Source: Alsobacter sp040380755
GTDB lineage: Bacteria; Pseudomonadota; Alphaproteobacteria; Rhizobiales; Beijerinckiaceae
Reading direction: 5' to 3'
Assembly (NCBI GenBank): GCA_040380755.1
Contig: JBEIIL010000016.1
Location: forward strand, 1 to 41,588
Length of the DNA stretch: 41,588 bases
The translations under genes and the position numbers were made by a program. Of this stretch, positions 39,754-41,588 are shown in pieces. The notes beneath the pieces were generated by a model. It was not told the DNA's origin. It worked only from the letters and a program-made list of their open reading frames with translations, and made no database searches. Position 1 is the stretch's first letter. Every line of letters starts with the position of its first letter.

Positions 39754-40695
39754 ATGTCATCCCCCGCCGTCGGACCGCCCGTAACAACGCCGTCCCTGCT
39801 GCAGGGCATCCTGCGCAGCCGCAGCCTGGCGCTTGCCGGCCTGCTGGTGATGACGGTCGTGTTCGGCGGCCAGTTCGTGGCCGTGAGGTTGGGCGTCACC
39901 CGCAACTTCACCGCCGGCGACGTTGCCGCGCTGCGGTTCATGGTCGCCGGCGCCATCATGCTGCCGGTGTTCGTCCACCTTGGCTGGCGCGACGCCTGCG
40001 GGGTCGGCTGGAGACGCGCGGCGATCCTCGCGGCGCTGGCCGGCGCCCCGATGGCGCTGCTCTCCAATATTGGCCTCACCTTCGCACCGGCCCTGCATGG
40101 CAGCTGCATCCAGCCCGGCATTGTTCCGGTGGCCATGGCGCTGATCACCGCCACCGTCACCCGCAGCTGGCCGCCGCGGCCGGTGCTGCTCTGCCTGCCT
40201 GTCGTTGTGACGGGCCTCCTGCTGATGGCCTTCGGCGGGGTCGGCCTCGATGGTGCCGCGCCGGGCCAGACATTGGTGGGCGATGCCATCTTCGTCCTCG
40301 CCGGCTCCTCCTGGGCACTGTTCACCTATCTGGGACAGCGTTGGCGGGTCACCCCGGTTCAGGTCACAGCCATTATTGCTGTGCTCTCCTGCCTCGTCCT
40401 TCCGATCCAGTTGGCCCTCATGCCAAGCCGGATGGCATCGGCGCCCTGGGAGATGATAGCCTTCCATGGTCTCTACCAGGGCCTGCTGGTGCTGGTCGTC
40501 GGTTTGCTCGTCTGGGCACACGGCGTACGGGTCCTGGGCACCGAGGTCACGTCGCGGTTCTCGTCGCTGGTGCCGGTGGCCGGTTTCGCGCTGGCGATCC
40601 CGCTCGCCGGTGAATGGCCGGCGCCGCTGCAATGGCTCGGCATGCTGGCAATCGTCGGCGGCCTGCTCGGGCTCAGCATGATGCGGCGCCGCTGA
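39754..40695 (+). CDS. EamA/DMT-family transporter
   Basis: Inner-membrane protein of 313 residues with about ten hydrophobic helices in two EamA repeats (first ~25-165, VVFGGQFVAVRLGVTRNFTAGDV in part; second ~170-310, AIFVLAGSSWALFTYLGQRW). The ATG at 39754 is preferred because AGGA lies at 39742-39745 at proper spacing, while an ATG at 39745 sits inside that site. It follows eno after 88 bases. The substrate is unknown. It is only distantly similar to the EamA protein at 457. Confidence 0.85.
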   Translation: MSSPAVGPPVTTPSLLQGILRSRSLALAGLLVMTVVFGGQFVAVRLGVTRNFTAGDVAALRFMVAGAIMLPVFVHLGWRDACGVGWRRAAILAALAGAPMALLSNIGLTFAPALHGSCIQPGIVPVAMALITATVTRSWPPRPVLLCLPVVVTGLLLMAFGGVGLDGAAPGQTLVGDAIFVLAGSSWALFTYLGQRWRVTPVQVTAIIAVLSCLVLPIQLALMPSRMASAPWEMIAFHGLYQGLLVLVVGLLVWAHGVRVLGTEVTSRFSSLVPVAGFALAIPLAGEWPAPLQWLGMLAIVGGLLGLSMMRRR

Positions 40696-40763
40696 GGCGG
40701 ACCAAACGGAACAGCGCCCGGCACACCGGATCTTAAGCGCCGCGTGGCAAAGTGGAGCTGATC

Positions 40764-41588
40764 GTGCCCGGGGCTTCCATGAGCGACTTCTCCCTCCCGC
40801 GCGACGCCGTCGGCTCAGGCCGGCTCGTTCGCTCTCCGGCCTTTGCCGTGGGCCTCGTGCTGGCCTGCGCCCTCGGGTTGCGCATCTGGGCGGCACTGGT
40901 CCCGGTCCAGGATTACTATCAGGACGAACTCTACCAGTATCTGGAGCAGGGCCACCGCCTGGCCTTCGGCTACGGCTTCGTGCCGTGGGAGTATGACTGG
41001 GGCATCCGCAACTGGGTGCTGCCGGCACTCATCGGCGGCGTCCTGGCGGGCCTCGACCGGCTGGGCTTTGGTGAACCCGGCATATACCGGCCGGTGCTCA
41101 CCTGCATCGCCCTTGCATTGTCCATGACCCTGATGATGTCGGCGCGCCGTTTCGCCGCAGCCTTCGGCGGCCCTCGGGCCGGTCTTCTGGCCGCCGCCGG
41201 GGTCGCGCTTTCGGGGCCATGCATCGGCAGTGCACCGAAACTGACGCCGGAGGTTCTGGGTGCCTACACGCTGATGGGCTGTCTTGCCCTGGCCACCGCC
41301 GGGACGCGGCGGGCCCTTCTCCTGTCCGGCGTCCTCGCCGGTGTCACGGTCGGCCTGCGATTCCACTATGCGCCCGCCATGCTCGTTGCCGCGCTGGTCG
41401 TGCTCCGCTTTGCGCCGCAGGCCGGTGCGCGGCTCGCCTGGGTCGCCGGCGGCATGGTCGGTGTCGGCATATTCGGCGGCGTCGACTGTGCGACCTACGG
41501 CTATCCGTTCGCCTCCTATGTGGGGTCGGTCCTCGTCAATGTCCGCGACGGCGCCGCCGATAGCTTCGGCCACCAGCCGGCCTATTTC
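40764..41588 (+). CDS. GT22-like (ALG9/PIG-B type) mannosyltransferase, N-terminal part
   Basis: Multi-pass membrane glycosyltransferase; 275 codons are present and the gene runs off the right edge in frame. GTG at 40764 has GTGGAG six bases upstream and is the likely start; the ATG at 40779 (MSDFSLPRDA) is the alternative. A first helix (LVLACALGLRIWAALV) is followed by the acidic loop YYQDELYQYLEQGHRLAFGY and then GFVPWEYDWGIRNWVLPAL. This D-E...fG.G...WE...iR.w..P pattern is that of the GT22 family of dolichol- or polyprenol-phosphate-mannose-dependent mannosyltransferases. Further helices follow at ~105-125, 130-150 and 165-225. A GT39/ArnT-type enzyme is the main alternative. The acceptor is unknown. 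Confidence 0.7.
   Translation, partial: MPGASMSDFSLPRDAVGSGRLVRSPAFAVGLVLACALGLRIWAALVPVQDYYQDELYQYLEQGHRLAFGYGFVPWEYDWGIRNWVLPALIGGVLAGLDRLGFGEPGIYRPVLTCIALALSMTLMMSARRFAAAFGGPRAGLLAAAGVALSGPCIGSAPKLTPEVLGAYTLMGCLALATAGTRRALLLSGVLAGVTVGLRFHYAPAMLVAALVVLRFAPQAGARLAWVAGGMVGVGIFGGVDCATYGYPFASYVGSVLVNVRDGAADSFGHQPAYF

Overview
The window is a GC-rich (about two thirds G+C by eye), gene-dense piece of a bacterial chromosome, almost entirely core genes. Gene content and order (dnaE, rpsB-tsf-pyrH-frr-uppS-cdsA-dxr-rseP-bamA-lpxD-fabZ-lpxA-lpxI-lpxB, then gltA, gltX, comEC, lexA, moeA-moaC-trpCDG-trpE-ppiD, then tpiA-secG-pyrG-kdsA-eno), LpxI in place of LpxH, an S2 protein with a long C-terminal extension and a GTTC-N7-GTTC SOS box all point to an alphaproteobacterium, probably of the order Hyphomicrobiales (Rhizobiales). 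The genus cannot be settled from the sequence alone.

Region 1 (1-16018, all + strand): the C-terminus of DNA polymerase III alpha, an EamA-type exporter, then a long block that couples translation factors (S2, EF-Ts, RRF), UMP kinase, isoprenoid and phospholipid precursor enzymes (UppS, CdsA, Dxr), the intramembrane protease RseP, the outer-membrane assembly factor BamA and the lipid A pathway LpxD-FabZ-LpxA-LpxI-LpxB. A strong intrinsic terminator splits tsf from pyrH. A back-to-back terminator closes the block against gltA.

Region 2 (16073-30440, mostly - strand): citrate synthase and glutamyl-tRNA synthetase. ComEC (+) meets LexA (-) tail to tail with overlapping stops. LexA has its own promoter with an SOS box lying in the -35/-10 spacer. 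Upstream of it lies a tight operon reading ppiD-like, trpE, an RppH-type Nudix hydrolase, trpG, trpD, trpC, moaC, moeA. It ties periplasmic folding, tryptophan synthesis and molybdenum cofactor synthesis together.

Region 3 (30688-41588, mostly + strand): TpiA, SecG, CTP synthase, a glyoxalase-like VOC protein, and a three-gene cassette of DUF350 membrane protein, DUF1190 (YgiB/YjfM-like) protein and a glutathionylspermidine-synthase-like ATP-grasp enzyme. KdsA, QueF (-), enolase, a second EamA transporter and the start of a GT22-like mannosyltransferase that runs off the right edge follow.

No rRNA, tRNA, CRISPR array, insertion sequence, phage gene or attachment site was seen, and no gene-free stretch exceeds 300 bases. 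The least understood part is the DUF350/DUF1190/ATP-grasp cassette; it is a recognised but functionally unresolved gene set, not something wholly new. Secondary points of interest are the Nudix gene inside the trp operon, the helix-hairpin-helix tail on S2, the eukaryote-like glycosyltransferase and the ComEC C-terminus.
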